Made by a program: the position numbers and the translations under genes. A stretch of 64,000 nt of DNA from contig CALOAX010000005.1 of the NCBI GenBank assembly GCA_942491485.1, positions 62,001-126,000 on the forward strand, written 5' to 3'. The DNA comes from Desulfoluna sp942491485. Its GTDB lineage: Bacteria > Desulfobacterota > Desulfobacteria > Desulfobacterales > Desulfolunaceae. Shown one piece after another: positions 36,439 to 44,448 of this stretch. The notes below the pieces were generated by a model. It was not told the origin of the DNA and made no database searches. It saw only the letters and a list, made by a program, of their open reading frames with translations. The first letter of the stretch is position 1. Each line of letters starts with the position of its first letter.

Positions 36439-36924
36439 TTAAACGCCGAGAAGGGACCTCAGCTCCTGTTCGGTGGGAACCCGCCCGGAAACCTTCAGCT
36501 CTTCATTGATCACCAGCCCCGGGGAGGCAAAGCATCCATAGGCCGCGATCTCCTTCGGCTCCCGAAGGTGGTCGCATTCGGCGAGAATGTTTTCTTCGCT
36601 TAAGATCCGGCGGATGTCTGATTCCAGCTTCTCACACCGGGCGCAGCCCGTCCCCAGAATCCGCATCGACAACGGTCCCCCTTCCTTTTTTGGCACCTCC
36701 CTTCCCACAAATGTCAGGTACGCTTTGAAAAAGGCGCTGCGGTAGCGCTCCGTTGCAGGGGCAGCGATGTAGTTGCGTTTTTTAAGGCGCGTGAAAAGCG
36801 CGTCTGTGATCTCGGCATCCGAGGCATCCCCGAGGCTCTGGGCCACCTCAGCCAGATGGTGCTTGAGGCCGATGATGCCGATGGTGTTGGCGTCCACACG
36901 GATGCGTGTGATGGTTTCAGGCAT
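36439..36924 (-). CDS. Thioredoxin-like redox-active disulfide protein with N-terminal helical module
   Basis: 161 residues. The C-terminal ~75 residues are a small thioredoxin-fold domain of the 'redox-active disulfide' type, with Cys-Ala-Arg-Cys in GTGCARCEKLESDIRRIL, cis-Pro segment CFASPGLVINEELKVSGRVPT and no other thioredoxin motifs. The N-terminal ~75 residues (RIRVDANTIGIIGLKHHLAEVAQSLGDASDAEI) are a separate helical module ending in an aromatic stretch (FFKAYLTFVGRE); I do not know a function for it. Start chosen at 36924, with AAAGGA upstream; the longer frame is unsupported. Likely a thiol-disulfide donor for an unknown partner. Confidence 0.8.
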   Translation of the reverse strand: MPETITRIRVDANTIGIIGLKHHLAEVAQSLGDASDAEITDALFTRLKKRNYIAAPATERYRSAFFKAYLTFVGREVPKKEGGPLSMRILGTGCARCEKLESDIRRILSEENILAECDHLREPKEIAAYGCFASPGLVINEELKVSGRVPTEQELRSLLGV

Positions 36925-37031
36925 GGGTTTTCCTTTGGAAACGTCGTGATTAAAAGGGCGAGTATAGCGGATTGTGAGGGGCATGTCTTCGTTTGGCTGT
37001 ATTAGGGGGAGTGGAACATGGAAAATATTAT

Positions 37032-37129
37032 GCCTTCGGCGGCGAGGTGGGGGCACCTCGAAACCCTATGGCGAATGCGCAACAGCTGTCGTAGCTCAAC
37101 GTACCTCGCGTCCGCATTTACGCGGAGGG
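37032..37129. repeat. Composite repeat variant, forward
   Basis: GCCTTCGGCGGC, GAGGTG-GGGG-CACCTC, GGCGAATGCGC, centre GTACCTCGCG, CGCATTTACGCGG. The centre and distal hairpin are diverged. Confidence 0.65.
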
Positions 37130-37269
37130 TAAAGAAGTTCGAACTCCGTCACAAGCGCAAAGAACATGAGTGATCAATACGATAGAGGTAAGGGAATTAA
37201 CGCTGATACCGTCGAATCCAAACCCTTTGAAGCCTGTGGCTTTCCTTGTGCCAACCGCCAACCATAGAG

Positions 37270-37373
37270 ACGGGCGCAGCCCCCAGCGAACGCCATTGCG
37301 ATTTGCCCCGAGGAACGAGGGGTGAAGCGCAATGGAACCAGCTTTCAAGGTGGCTCACCTTGCCGCCGGAGGC
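37270..37373. repeat. Composite intergenic repeat, reverse, ATTGCG arm class
   Basis: GGGCGCAGCCC, arms CCATTGCG / CGCAATGG around TTTGCCCCGAGGAACGAGGG, AAGGTG-GCT-CACCTT, GCCGCCGGAGGC. The 36925-37462 gap otherwise holds only a terminator. Confidence 0.88.
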
Positions 37374-37421
37374 ACGCTCTTTGATCATAGAAGGCATGCT
37401 TTATGTCTTTCCTCAAGATAC

Positions 37422-37458
37422 AAAAAAACGCCCTTTGCAAGCAAAGGGCGTTTTTTTT
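37422..37458. terminator. Strong bidirectional rho-independent terminator
   Basis: Perfect stem AACGCCCTTTGC-AA-GCAAAGGGCGTT flanked by A7 and T8. It lies 5 bp past the 3' end of the minus-strand TRAP permease gene. Confidence 0.92.
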
Positions 37459-37462
37459 AGGA

Positions 37463-39535
37463 TCAGGCTTCCTGGAGAAGCGCCTCGGATGAGGTGCGTT
37501 TTTTCTGCAGGATCATCAGGAGGCCGAACAGGGCCAGGCCGATGAGGTAGGTCCAGTAGCGCTGGTCATGGGCCATGCCCAGCCAGCTGGCGATTTGGTC
37601 AGGTCTCATGAGGATAAAGGTCACCGCCAGGAAGAGGGGAACTTCCCACTTCTTGTTTCGGGTCAGGAACCACCCCTGGGTGGCCGAGGCGAAGGCGAAG
37701 TTACCCAGGCAGGCCATGACAAAGATGAGGATTCCCTGGGACCAGCTGTTGACGTTGTGAAGGATCAGGTCGCTGTTGAAGATAAACATGAAGGGCAGGA
37801 TGGCCGTTCGAATATCATACATAAAGGCCTGAATACCCGTCTGGATGGGGGGCGACTTGGCGATGGCGGCTGCTGCGTAGGCGGCAAGACCCACAGGGGG
37901 GGTGTCATCAGCCAGGATGCCGAAGTAGAAACAGAAGAGGTGGGCGGACATCAAGGGCACGATGAAGTCCTGGGCACCACCGATGGTGACGATGGCCGGC
38001 GCCGTCAGTGAGGCCATGACGATGTAGGTGGCCGTGGTGGGCAGTCCCATGCCGATGAGGAGGCTTGCCAGGGCCGTGATGACGAGCATCAGGTAGATGT
38101 TGCCCATGGAGATCACATCGATGATCTGCGTGATGAGGCCGCCAAGCCCCAGGGCCACAACCCCGACGATGATGCCGGCCGCTGCCGTGGCAAGTGCCAC
38201 GGCGACCATGTTGCGCCCACCCATGGCCAGGGCTGAGAAGATGTTTTTCACGCCCCGGAAGCAGGCCGGAGCGATGGGTTCTTTGTTGAGGTACGCCTTG
38301 ACCGGCTCCTGTATCAGCATGATGATGGCCATGATCCAGATGGCGTTAAAGGCGGCCAGCTCGGGGGAGTGACGCATCACCACCAGCTCATAGATGAGGA
38401 AACACAGGGGAATCAGGTAGTGGATGCCGCTGATAAAGGTGGCGAAGAGGGGCGGAAGCTCTTTTCTGGACATCCCCTTGAGGCCCAGTTTGGACGCTTC
38501 GATGTGGGAGATGTAAAAGAGGGCCGCATAGGAGGCAAAGGCCGGAATGGCCGCTGCCTTGACCACCTCCACATAGGGCACGTTCACGTACTCGGCAATG
38601 ATGAAGGCCGCCGCTCCCATGATGGGGGGGGCCAGCTGCCCGTCCGTACTGGCTGCCACTTCCACGGCGGCGGCCTTGGTGGCGGGGTAGCCCACCTTTT
38701 TCATCATGGGGATGGTGAAGGTGCCGGTGGTGACGATGTTGGCAATACTGGAGCCGGAGACCATGCCGGTGAGGCCGGATCCCAGGATGGCCGCCTTGGC
38801 GGGGCCGCCTTTGAAACCGCCCAGAAGGCCCAGGGACATGCGGATAAAGTACTGGCCGCCCCCGGCTCTTTCAAGCATGGCGCCGAAGAGGACAAAGAGA
38901 AAGACGATTTTGGCCGAAACATCCAGGGGAACGCCGTAGATCCCTTCGGTGGACATGGTCATCTGACCGATGAACCGGTTTAGGGAGGTCCCTTTAAAGG
39001 CGATGAGGTCGGGCATGTAGGGGCCTAAAAAGGCATACCCGCTGAAGATCAGGGCGATGACGGGAAGGGCCGGTCCGATGACCCGGCGAGCCGCTTCCAG
39101 GAGGAGCACCAACAGGACACTGCCTGCCACGATATCCATGAAGATGGGCTGACCGATACGGTTCACGATGCTCTCGTAATTAATAATCAGATAGAGAGCA
39201 GACCAGGAGGCCACGCCTGCCAGAACCCAGTCGATAAAGGGGATTCGGTTTGTGGCCGAGAGCATCTTGAGGCCGAATCGGCTCTTTTTAAAGGTGGGGT
39301 AGTTTAAAAAGACGATGAGCAGGGCAAAGGCCAGGTGAATGGCCCGTGTGTAAGTGGAGCTCAAGGTGACCCACTTGGCAATGGCCAGTTGAAAGATACT
39401 CCACGTGACGGCAATGGTGGGGATGACGTATGCGGCCCACCCTTGGGGCTTGCGGTGGATACCCGCCTCTTCCTCGGCGAGTTTTTCAGCGATCTCAAAA
39501 TCGCTGTCGGTGTCGTTAATAAGGTGATTATCCAT
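37463..39535 (-). CDS. TRAP transporter fused permease (DctQM, TAXI type)
   Basis: A 690-residue polytopic protein: about four helices at the N-terminus (DctQ-like, residues 35-150) joined to a DctM-type permease with MGLPTTATYIVMASLTAPA, GSGLTGMVSGSSIANIVTTGTFTIPMMKKVGYPATKAAAVEVAASTDGQLAPPIMG and HLFCFYFGILADDTPPVGLAAYAAAAIAKS, all signatures of fused TAXI-TRAP permeases. It drives sodium- or proton-coupled uptake of an organic acid handed over by the receptor encoded upstream (39781-40770). A hairpin between the two genes may lower permease expression relative to the receptor. GAGGT precedes the ATG. Confidence 0.95.
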   Translation of the reverse strand: MDNHLINDTDSDFEIAEKLAEEEAGIHRKPQGWAAYVIPTIAVTWSIFQLAIAKWVTLSSTYTRAIHLAFALLIVFLNYPTFKKSRFGLKMLSATNRIPFIDWVLAGVASWSALYLIINYESIVNRIGQPIFMDIVAGSVLLVLLLEAARRVIGPALPVIALIFSGYAFLGPYMPDLIAFKGTSLNRFIGQMTMSTEGIYGVPLDVSAKIVFLFVLFGAMLERAGGGQYFIRMSLGLLGGFKGGPAKAAILGSGLTGMVSGSSIANIVTTGTFTIPMMKKVGYPATKAAAVEVAASTDGQLAPPIMGAAAFIIAEYVNVPYVEVVKAAAIPAFASYAALFYISHIEASKLGLKGMSRKELPPLFATFISGIHYLIPLCFLIYELVVMRHSPELAAFNAIWIMAIIMLIQEPVKAYLNKEPIAPACFRGVKNIFSALAMGGRNMVAVALATAAAGIIVGVVALGLGGLITQIIDVISMGNIYLMLVITALASLLIGMGLPTTATYIVMASLTAPAIVTIGGAQDFIVPLMSAHLFCFYFGILADDTPPVGLAAYAAAAIAKSPPIQTGIQAFMYDIRTAILPFMFIFNSDLILHNVNSWSQGILIFVMACLGNFAFASATQGWFLTRNKKWEVPLFLAVTFILMRPDQIASWLGMAHDQRYWTYLIGLALFGLLMILQKKRTSSEALLQEA

Positions 39536-39723
39536 TCAATACCTCAAACTGTAATCAATTCAAATATATAAGGAACGCGCGTTGCGGCCGCATGACGGCT
39601 CACAGGAACAGGTATGCCTTTTTTGACAGCGTTTCGCTGATGAGGGCACTACACCCGGACCTCCTGACTGGCGGTCAGAAAATTCAAAAAGGGCGTACCT
39701 GTTTCTGCCAGGGCGCAGACATG

Positions 39724-39763
39724 AAAACGGGGGCCGAATCTCTTTCGAGAAGGGCCCCCGTTT
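39724..39763 (-). terminator. Hairpin between TAXI receptor and permease genes
   Basis: AAACGGGGGCC pairs with GGCCCCCGTTT across an 18-nt loop. On the minus strand it follows the receptor stop by 17 bp and ends in a short T-run, fitting partial termination or 3' protection of the receptor message. Confidence 0.7.
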
Positions 39764-39780
39764 CCACGGGACCGTATAAC

Positions 39781-40770
39781 CTACATCAGGCCTGCTTCTT
39801 TGTAGTACTTCATGGCACCGGAGTGGATGGGTGCGGAAAGTCCTTCAAGCATGCTCTTCTTGGTGAGAACCTGATAGGCAGGGTGAAGCTTCTTGAAATC
39901 TTCGAAGTTCTCGAACACCTCTTTGGTGATGGCGTAAACCACGTCATCAGAAACCTTGGCGGAGGTGCAGAAGGTTGCCTTTACGCCAAAGGTGGGGTTG
40001 TCCTCTTCGTTGGCGGCACCAGGGTAGAGGCCGGCAGGGATGTAGGACTTGGCGTAGTAGGGGAATTTTTTGATCAGTTCGTCGGTGTCGGTGATGGAGA
40101 CGAAACGGGTCTTGCGACGACCGGAGGTGGCTTCCTTGAAGGCGCCGCTGGGGTGACCTACGGTGTAGAAGAACGCATCAATACGGTCGTCCTGGAGAAG
40201 GCCGGGGGCTTCCGCAGCTTTGACGGACTCTGCTTTGATGTCGGTCTCCCAGTTGAGGCCTGCGGCTTCGAGGGCGTCGATGGCGTTGCCCCTCTGGCCG
40301 GATCCGGGGTTGCCGATGTTGACGTGCTTGCCTTTAAGATCCGCAATGGTTTTGATGTCGGCGTCCACGGCAGCAAGGACAGTCACAGACTCGGGGTGGA
40401 TGGAGAAGACGGCGCGCAGGTCTGTCTGGGCATTGCCTTCCCACTCTTTTTCGCCGTTAATGGCCTGGTACTGACGGTCGGACTGAACGACGCCGAACTC
40501 TAAGTCACCAGCCATGATGGCGTTGACGTTGAAGACGGAACCGCCGGTGGATTCAACGGTGGCACGGATGCCGTATTCGTCCCGCTTTTTGTTGACGATC
40601 TTGGCAATGGCGCCGCCTGTGGGGTAGTAGACCCCGGTGATTCCACCGGTACCGATGGTGACAAAGGTGGTTTTACTCTTGGTTTCAGCGGGTTCATCGC
40701 TGGCAGGCTGGCTGCATCCAACGGCGAGGGTGAGGAGCAGAATTGCACTCAGATAGACCAATCGTTTCAT
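39781..40770 (-). CDS. TAXI family TRAP transporter solute-binding lipoprotein
   Basis: 329 residues with a lipoprotein signal (LLLTLAVGC, Cys19). The mature protein has the TAXI signature FVTIGTGGITGVYYPTGGAIAKIVN, TVESTGGSVFNVNAIMAGDLEFGVVQSD, LKGKHVNIGNPGSGQRGNA and IDAFFYTVGHPSGAFKE. Periplasmic receptor for the fused permease encoded next, probably binding a small organic acid such as glutamate or similar; the ligand is not readable from sequence. AAGGAGTG precedes the ATG. Gene order receptor-permease on one strand makes a complete transporter, unlike the isolated receptors at 22.5-25.8 kb. Confidence 0.95.
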   Translation of the reverse strand: MKRLVYLSAILLLTLAVGCSQPASDEPAETKSKTTFVTIGTGGITGVYYPTGGAIAKIVNKKRDEYGIRATVESTGGSVFNVNAIMAGDLEFGVVQSDRQYQAINGEKEWEGNAQTDLRAVFSIHPESVTVLAAVDADIKTIADLKGKHVNIGNPGSGQRGNAIDALEAAGLNWETDIKAESVKAAEAPGLLQDDRIDAFFYTVGHPSGAFKEATSGRRKTRFVSITDTDELIKKFPYYAKSYIPAGLYPGAANEEDNPTFGVKATFCTSAKVSDDVVYAITKEVFENFEDFKKLHPAYQVLTKKSMLEGLSAPIHSGAMKYYKEAGLM

Positions 40771-41270
40771 ATAACACTCCTTAATGTAGCGGTTTCGGGA
40801 GCCTCGTGTAAGGTGAAGCCCCCCGGTGTGCGTGTATCCCCTAAGGTTGGCCGGCAGTGCTTAGTGTCGGCCAACAATCAAGCAAAACGTCGATGTGTAT
40901 GCGGTCCCCTTAATAAGGGAAAACTGTGTGGAAGACTCCGGCTGTCGGAGGCCTCACAAAAATGTCTCAGGTCGCATTGGTACGCAAGCGTCAACCCTGA
41001 CCGGCAAAAGTCGGGTGATTACGGGACGAACGGTGTCCCGCGTGCGGAGAGACCGGCGTGGGGTCTGCCCGCTGTAGAAAAATCAGCGCTTGGCTGTGGG
41101 CTTGGGTCATGCCCGTGCATTCAATATGGCGCAGCGCTTGGTGCTGTGCCGTGTGGTCCCGGGTGATTCCGGGAAATATCTTTGAGATGGGGTGCCGGGC
41201 TCATGGCCAAGCCGTATCAGACCAGTGTGCCCCTTGAGGATGGTGGGGCGCTTTACGGTCTGTGGAAGAA
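40771..41270. other. Intergenic region without recognisable gene or repeat
   Basis: Upstream of the TAXI receptor and downstream of dapL. None of the composite repeats occurs here, unlike many other gaps of this size. No coding pattern that I trust; it probably carries the promoter of the transporter. Confidence 0.5.
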
Positions 41271-41294
41271 CCCCGCGCCGGTCAGGGCGCGGGG
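41271..41294 (-). terminator. GC-rich hairpin after dapL
   Basis: CCCCGCGCC and GGCGCGGGG form a 9-bp stem just beyond the dapL stop; the following minus-strand bases have only a weak T-run. Confidence 0.6.
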
Positions 41295-41301
41295 TGGCGT
41301 G

Positions 41302-42525
41302 CTATTTCAATGCTTCTCGAATACGGGCCATGGCCTTTTCAACATTTTCCAGGCTGTTGAAGGCGCTGATGCGGATAAACCCGTTGCCGCAGGAACCGAA
41401 ACCGGCACCGGGGGTGCAGACCACGCCAGCCTTGTTAAGAAGGAGGTCGAAGAATTCCCAGGAATCGGTTTTGCCGTTGATCCAGATGTAGGGGGAGTTG
41501 TCTCCACCCACCATCTCATAGCCAAGGGCGGAGATCTCTTTGCGGATGATGGCGGCGTTGTTCAGGTAGTAGGCCACGAGCTCCTTGACCTGGGCCTTGC
41601 CCTCCTCGGAGTAGACGGCTGCTGCCGCCTTCTGAACGGGGTAGGAGACGCCGTTGAACTTGGTGCAGTGTCGGCGGTTCCAGAGAGCGTGGACAGAGTG
41701 GGCATTGCCCTCTTCATCCCAGGCCTTCAGCTCTTTGGGGACCACGGTGAAGGCGCAGCGGGTGCCGGTGAAACCGGCTGTTTTGGAGAAGCTGCGGAAT
41801 TCGATGGCCACCTCTTTGGCCCCTTCCACTTCATAGATGGAGCGGGGAATGTTCTCGTCGGTGACAAAGGCCTCGTAGGCCGCATCGTAAAGGATGATGG
41901 CGCGGTTTTCCCTGGCGTAGTCCACCCAGGCCTTGAGCTGTTCTTTGGTGATGGTGGTGCCGGTGGGGTTGTTGGGAAAGCACAGGTAGATCAGGTCTAC
42001 GGGCTTTTCCGGAAGAGCGGGGATAAACCCGTTCTCTTCTTTGCAGTCGAGGTAAACAACGCCCTCGTAGCGATCGTCTTTGTTGAGTCCGGTGCGGCCG
42101 GCCATGACGTTGGTGTCCAGATAAACCGGGTAGACCGGATCGGGAATGGCAATTCGAACATCGCCGGCAAAGATCTCCTGAATGTTGCCGGTGTCGCACT
42201 TGGCGCCGTCGCTGACGAAAATCTCGTCGGGGGCGATGTCGGCTCCCCTGCTCTGGAAATCGTTTTCGGCAATGGCATCACGGAGGAATGCGTAGCCCTG
42301 TTCGGGGCCGTAGCCGTGAAAGTTTGCCTCATCGGCCATGTCATCCACGGCTTTGTGGAAGGCGTCGATGCATGCCTGGGGAAGGGCACGGGTTACGTCA
42401 CCAATTCCGAGTTTGATGACATCCTTCTCGGGGTTTGCTTCCTGGAAGGCAGTGACACGTTTGGCAATATCTGAAAAGAGATAGGATGCTTTCAGCTTGG
42501 TGTAGTTTTCATTTATTCGAATCAT
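41302..42525 (-). CDS. dapL: LL-diaminopimelate aminotransferase
   Basis: Converts tetrahydrodipicolinate directly to LL-diaminopimelate for lysine and peptidoglycan synthesis. The 407-residue fold-type I aminotransferase matches DapL throughout: N-terminal INENYTKLKASYLFSDIAKRV, LGIGDVTRALP, FVSDGAKCDTGNIQEIF, PDPVYPVYLDTNVMAGRTG, FPNNPTGT (183-190), Asp214 in YDAAYEAF and the PLP Lys248 in FRSFSKTAGFTGTRCAF. Length equals that of known DapL enzymes. GGGAGA precedes the ATG. It is a single gene behind a consensus promoter with a ~190-nt leader. Confidence 0.96.
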   Translation of the reverse strand: MIRINENYTKLKASYLFSDIAKRVTAFQEANPEKDVIKLGIGDVTRALPQACIDAFHKAVDDMADEANFHGYGPEQGYAFLRDAIAENDFQSRGADIAPDEIFVSDGAKCDTGNIQEIFAGDVRIAIPDPVYPVYLDTNVMAGRTGLNKDDRYEGVVYLDCKEENGFIPALPEKPVDLIYLCFPNNPTGTTITKEQLKAWVDYARENRAIILYDAAYEAFVTDENIPRSIYEVEGAKEVAIEFRSFSKTAGFTGTRCAFTVVPKELKAWDEEGNAHSVHALWNRRHCTKFNGVSYPVQKAAAAVYSEEGKAQVKELVAYYLNNAAIIRKEISALGYEMVGGDNSPYIWINGKTDSWEFFDLLLNKAGVVCTPGAGFGSCGNGFIRISAFNSLENVEKAMARIREALK

Positions 42526-42716
42526 GATGTCGTCTCCCTGTCAAAATCCATTGCTGTACACAATGTCTGCCGTTAAAAAACGCGCATTGTGTGAGATGTC
42601 GAGAACCCTCGGAGCAGACGGCATTGAAGATACCCCATGGAAACGATGACGTGTTTCCTTAAGTACATGCCTGGTTGTGGCTGCCTGTATGATTTTGGGA
42701 ATCCCCTGAGTACCGA
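42526..42716 (-). other. Long dapL 5' leader with internal hairpins
   Basis: On the minus strand, the segment between the predicted promoter and the dapL start contains GGAAAC-ACGTCATC-GTTTCC and a CACAATG...CATTGTG hairpin near the ribosome-binding site. It does not resemble the lysine riboswitch as I know it. A regulatory role is possible, not shown. Confidence 0.4.
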
Positions 42717-42723
42717 ACGAGCG

Positions 42724-42752
42724 ATTATAGAATATTGTTCTTTGTGTGTCAA
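42724..42752 (-). promoter_or_regulatory. Perfect sigma-70 promoter of dapL
   Basis: On the minus strand, TTGACA (42752-42747), a 17-bp spacer and TATAAT (42729-42724), both hexamers exact. It points toward dapL with a start expected near 42716. No gene is evident between it and 43113; 42760-43110 shows nothing I can name. Confidence 0.85.
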
Positions 42753-43113
42753 ATACTGGTAAATTGCTTTGTTGAGTAATTGGTTGCGAGAATCGGCTTG
42801 CCAGTGGCGACGTTTACGGGCCGGTGCGTTCGTCACATGAGGCTTAACCGCCCATTGAAACAGATAAAATGAGGGGAGACAAAACCCGCTGGGGTGCGCT
42901 TCTGTGTTTGCGCGGAACATCGCGGAAGCGTGAAACGCAAGCGACAAAGTAGATAAGGTTGCGTCAACGGGAATAGGCGAAGAACCAGTGTTCCCGGTTC
43001 TGTTCGTTCTTTGGGTGATTTATCAGAACGAGGGGCGCGTGGCCGTTTTGACACCCCCGGGGAAACATGACAACATGCATTTCGGTAATAAAAAACGTAA
43101 CTATTCAGTTTAT

Positions 43114-43286
43114 GCCTCCGGCGGCCCTGCCGGGGACCAAACTTTTGAAACGTTTGATAAACAGGTTTAAAAAAAGTGACCCTTATAAACCCTCGATTAT
43201 AAGGCGGATGTGATTTGCCCCGAGGGACGAGGGGAAAAACGCATCCGCTACCCGCTTTCGAGGTGGCACACCTTGCCGCCGGAGGC
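43114..43286. repeat. Composite module B+A repeat
   Basis: GCCTCCGGCGGCCCTGCCGG, AAACTTTTGAAACGTTT, GATAAACAGGTTT, GGCGGATGTG / CGCATCCGC around TTGCCCCGAGGGACGAGGG, CGAGGTG-GCA-CACCTTG, GCCGCCGGAGGC. It ends 77 bp before the phosphopantetheinyl transferase start. Confidence 0.92.
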
Positions 43287-43363
43287 TGCTTTCCCGGGCT
43301 GAATGGTTGCTAAAAAACAAGCACTGAGGATCAGTGCTGGCCTTAAACAGGAAACGACAGGAT

Positions 43364-44125
43364 ATGAACGACGTGAACCCTTCCCTTAAACAGATGGTGC
43401 GCCTCTCCCGGCTCGATGGGGGGATGATGCTGGCCGACGTGGATATTTCCGTTTTTATGAGAACCTTTCTCCCGGAGTTCCCGGAAGGGAGGCGGGGCGT
43501 TCCCGGTTTGGATTTGATGAATGTTCCCGGGTTGGACGCCCTGTTCATGGATGCCGAAAGGAAACGGGCGTCAGAGTTTCGTGTTCTGAAAAAACAGGCA
43601 GAGTGGCTCTGCGGCCGCCTTGCTGTGAAGCAGGCCACGGCAGAACTCCTTTCTGTGGACCCGAAAGGCGTGGCCGTGGACACCGAACCCGAAGGAGCCC
43701 CCTTTCTTGCGGACCACAGGTCGAGTCCCATCTCCATCAGCCACTCGGGGGATCATGCCGTTGCAGTGATCTCCACCCGAAAAGAGCGGCGCGTAGCCAT
43801 CGATATTGAGCAGGTGGAAGAGGGGCGGATGCCCCACGTCTCCCGTGTGGCCTTCACCCCCCGGGAGATTGCCGAGCTGCAAGGGGCGGCCGATAACGAA
43901 TGGTACCGACGGTGGACCTTAAAAGAAGCCTTTCTCAAGTACATTGCCAAGGGCTTTCACGAAAGCCTGAAAAAGGTGGAGATCCTTAATTGTGGGATCT
44001 GCCATCACGGGGAGATGGTGGGCGGTATTGCCTGGGCCACCCCCGATTTCCATGAGGGATACCAACTCAGTGTGGTCTGGGAAACCAGGGGGTGCCCCCC
44101 AGGTTTGCGTGACCATGGTGACTGA
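43364..44125 (+). CDS. 4'-phosphopantetheinyl transferase superfamily protein
   Basis: 253 residues, Sfp-like. Transfers phosphopantetheine from CoA to carrier proteins. Motifs: KQATAELL with PEGAPFLADHRSSPISISHSGDHAVAVIS (P1/P1a), the Mg2+ pair Asp147/Glu149 in VAIDIEQVEEG, and WTLKEAFLKYIAKG (Trp184, Lys187, Glu188). About 60 extra residues precede the domain. The start at 43364 is preceded by ACAGGAAACGACAGG. The last ~12 residues (RGCPPGLRDHGD) are encoded by DNA that matches a repeat end (CCAGG..CCAGGTTTGCG, as at 22063), so the original C-terminus seems to have been replaced. No polyketide or peptide synthase genes nearby. Confidence 0.87.
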   Translation: MNDVNPSLKQMVRLSRLDGGMMLADVDISVFMRTFLPEFPEGRRGVPGLDLMNVPGLDALFMDAERKRASEFRVLKKQAEWLCGRLAVKQATAELLSVDPKGVAVDTEPEGAPFLADHRSSPISISHSGDHAVAVISTRKERRVAIDIEQVEEGRMPHVSRVAFTPREIAELQGAADNEWYRRWTLKEAFLKYIAKGFHESLKKVEILNCGICHHGEMVGGIAWATPDFHEGYQLSVVWETRGCPPGLRDHGD

Positions 44126-44221
44126 TGCCGGTGCCTGAATGGTGGGACGTACTCAGAGGATCCAACGAAGGGTGGGTATGGCTGTGTATTCCACAGCGTA
44201 TAAATATTGTTAGTGTAAGCG

Positions 44222-44265
44222 CAAAGGGCCACATGCGATCCATCAGGATAACATGTGGCCCTTTG
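44222..44265 (+). terminator. Hairpin downstream of the phosphopantetheinyl transferase gene
   Basis: CAAAGGGCCACATG (44222-44235) pairs with CATGTGGCCCTTTG (44252-44265): 14 perfect base pairs with a 16-nt loop. The T-run is short (TTTG). Confidence 0.75.
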
Positions 44266-44365
44266 TATTATGGGGTCCAGGGTGGCGAAGCCACTTAGGG
44301 ATAAACCTTTAATAAGCCGTACACTATGAAATCTTTGCAGGTAAACGCACGCTGTTTCATAGGAG

Positions 44366-44437
44366 ACCGCTGTGATTTGGCCCGAGGAACGAGGGCCAAA
44401 GTGCAGCGGTAACCAGCTTTTGAGGTGGCTCACCTCG
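44366..44437. repeat. Composite repeat, reverse, CCGCTG arm class
   Basis: ACCGCTGTGATTTGGCCC and GGGCCAAAGTGCAGCGGT arms around GAGGAACGA, then GAGGTG-GCT-CACCTC. It ends 12 bp from the 3' end of ispH-ubiA. A loose GTGGCGAAGCCAC hairpin sits at 44282-44294. Confidence 0.85.
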
Positions 44438-44448
44438 TTTTGTTCGCC

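Noticed and set aside
42526..42716. Lysine riboswitch in the dapL leader
   Set aside because: The conserved core of that riboswitch is not visible, and only simple hairpins are seen.
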